Origin: JAXGPP01 sp964436865
GTDB lineage: Bacteria; Planctomycetota; Planctomycetia; Pirellulales; Thermoguttaceae
Length of the DNA stretch: 7,793 bases
NCBI GenBank assembly: GCA_964436865.1
Contig: CAYTFK010000326.1
Span: 1-7,793 of the forward strand
Reading direction: 5' to 3'
Part shown: one piece after another, positions 7,103-7,793 of the stretch
Numbering within the stretch: the first letter of the stretch is position 1
Layout: the number at the start of each line of letters is the position of its first letter
Program-made: the position numbers and the translations under genes
The notes under the pieces: model-generated
What the model was told of the DNA's origin: nothing
The model's input: the letters and a program-made list of their open reading frames with translations, nothing else
Database searches by the model: none

Positions 7103-7793
7103 TCACTTCCAGAGCGATTCGATCAGTTCGACCGTGCGATCGACGAGCACCTGTCCGCCCTCCGGGCCGACGCGGTTGCTCTGCGGTACCGCGCCGTATC
7201 CACCGCCGCGAACCGCCGTCGCAGTGGGCAGGTAGGAGCTCTCTCCGGCAAGCTGCAGGATAAAGGTCTGCAGAGCCGGGCTGCGCGCTTTGATCGCCAC
7301 GCCGAAATCGGTGTACAACTCGAAGTTGTTCGTCGCGATCGCCACGTCTCCCAGCCGAATCACGTGCAGCTCCATCGGGTGCGTCCCGCCCGGAGAGGTC
7401 TTCTGCTGCTCGAATCGATCCACCACGCGCTGGTGCCACCGCATGAGCGTGTGCTGGGCCGGATCCTTGGAGAGCTTCTCGACCTGTTCCCGGGCCGCGG
7501 CGCATTCCTCGGCCGTCACCTCGCGCAGCGGCAATTCAATGGTCTCTACCCGATGCGCGAGGACCACATCGCTGTGCCGCTCCTGGCTGGCCCCCTGGTA
7601 GGCTTCTTCCCAGGCGCGGTCGATGCGGCGGGCAATCTCTTCCAGCCGCGTCAGTTTGCGGAGCTCCCGCATCCGCTCTTCAGCGGCCTTGCGGAACATC
7701 AGGTGCGGCGACTGGTCGCCGGCAGCGCCGATCCAACCGAGCACTGTCAAGCCTTCGCCGTGACGCGCTTCGAGCAATTGGCGCACTTCGTGC
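7103..7793 (-). CDS. Neutral/alkaline ceramidase-like hydrolase (C-terminal half; 5' end outside window)
   Basis: The open frame enters from the right edge and ends at TGA 7105-7103; 229 residues are visible. The frame stays open upstream of the GTG at 7786 (His-Glu precede it), so that codon is not taken as the start. Visible family marks are 'VLGWIGAAGDQSPH' (17-30), 'IATNNFELYTDFG' (152-164), with Glu158 as the likely equivalent of the zinc-binding Glu, 'KARSPALQTFILQLAG' (168-183), 'SSYLPT' (185-190) and 'AVRGGGYG' (193-200). These are typical of secreted ceramidase-family proteins common in Planctomycetes and Bacteroidetes. True neutral ceramidases split the amide bond of ceramide using a serine in this region; here the equivalent position is Gly22, so the chemistry or substrate may differ. 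A charged helical insert (about 33-110) lies between the motifs. It is the first visible gene of the operon and a second ceramidase-like protein beside the fusion. Confidence 0.82.
   Translation of the reverse strand, partial: HEVRQLLEARHGEGLTVLGWIGAAGDQSPHLMFRKAAEERMRELRKLTRLEEIARRIDRAWEEAYQGASQERHSDVVLAHRVETIELPLREVTAEECAAAREQVEKLSKDPAQHTLMRWHQRVVDRFEQQKTSPGGTHPMELHVIRLGDVAIATNNFELYTDFGVAIKARSPALQTFILQLAGESSYLPTATAVRGGGYGAVPQSNRVGPEGGQVLVDRTVELIESLWK

Larger units (their letters stand above)
1..7793 (-). other. Five-gene co-directional operon for extracytoplasmic glycan or glycolipid breakdown
   Basis: All five genes are on the minus strand with gaps of 30, 43, 8 and 32 bases, and all three complete genes plus the GH27 gene start with good Shine-Dalgarno sites and export signals. 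No stem-loop terminator followed by a T-run, and no clear promoter, was seen in the gaps. The promoter must lie right of 7793 and the end left of 1. No transporter, sulfatase or regulator is present in this part. Confidence 0.75.

Noticed and set aside
7103..7786. GTG at 7786 as the start of the ceramidase-like gene
   Set aside because: The frame remains open to the window edge, and the family is much longer, with its His motifs expected upstream.
1..7793. CRISPR arrays, tRNA/rRNA genes, insertion sequences
   Set aside because: Reading by eye found no regularly spaced repeats, RNA-gene signatures, transposase motifs or terminal inverted repeats; the window is almost fully coding.

Overview
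The window is a GC-rich stretch of bacterial DNA in which every supportable gene lies on the minus strand. Together they form one tightly packed run of five genes, read from the right end to the left end: (1) the 3' end of a neutral/alkaline ceramidase-like hydrolase (7793-7103); (2) a secreted GH50 (beta-agarase family) glycoside hydrolase (7072-4841); (3) a twin-arginine signal protein of unrecognised family with a predicted TIM-barrel layout (4797-3883); (4) an 801-residue protein that fuses a ceramidase-like domain to a clan-A (GH5/cellulase-like) glycoside hydrolase (3874-1469); (5) a secreted GH27 (alpha-galactosidase family) enzyme with an N-terminal Ig-like domain (1436 to beyond position 1). 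The gaps are 30, 43, 8 and 32 bases. Each complete gene has a purine-rich Shine-Dalgarno sequence, and no terminator or promoter is visible between genes, so one polycistronic transcript is likely. Genes 1 and 5 are cut by the window edges.

The organism is most likely a planctomycete or a relative in the PVC group. This is inference from protein style: ceramidase-like proteins with the GAAGDQSP motif, the 'WYxxQPWxVGCNxxPSTAINQxExWQ' type of secreted hydrolase, many exported carbohydrate enzymes, and no SusC/SusD pair, which argues against a Bacteroidetes locus. No 16S, tRNA or other phylogenetic marker is present.

All four complete or start-containing genes encode export signals: Sec-type for genes 2, 4 and 5, and Tat-type for gene 3. 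The operon therefore looks like an extracytoplasmic degradation unit: a putative endo/exo-beta-galactanase-type enzyme (GH50), an alpha-galactosidase-type enzyme (GH27), a GH5-like beta-glycanase domain, an unassigned barrel, and two ceramidase-family domains. The likely substrate is a galactose-containing glycan, possibly one carrying amide- or ester-linked groups or a lipid, but the exact substrate cannot be read from the sequence.

The points most worth attention are the ceramidase-like/glycosidase fusion, the replacement of the canonical ceramidase catalytic serine by glycine in both ceramidase-like proteins, the altered active-site motif of the GH27 enzyme (WNHACNL in place of WNDPDML), and the unassigned Tat-exported barrel protein.
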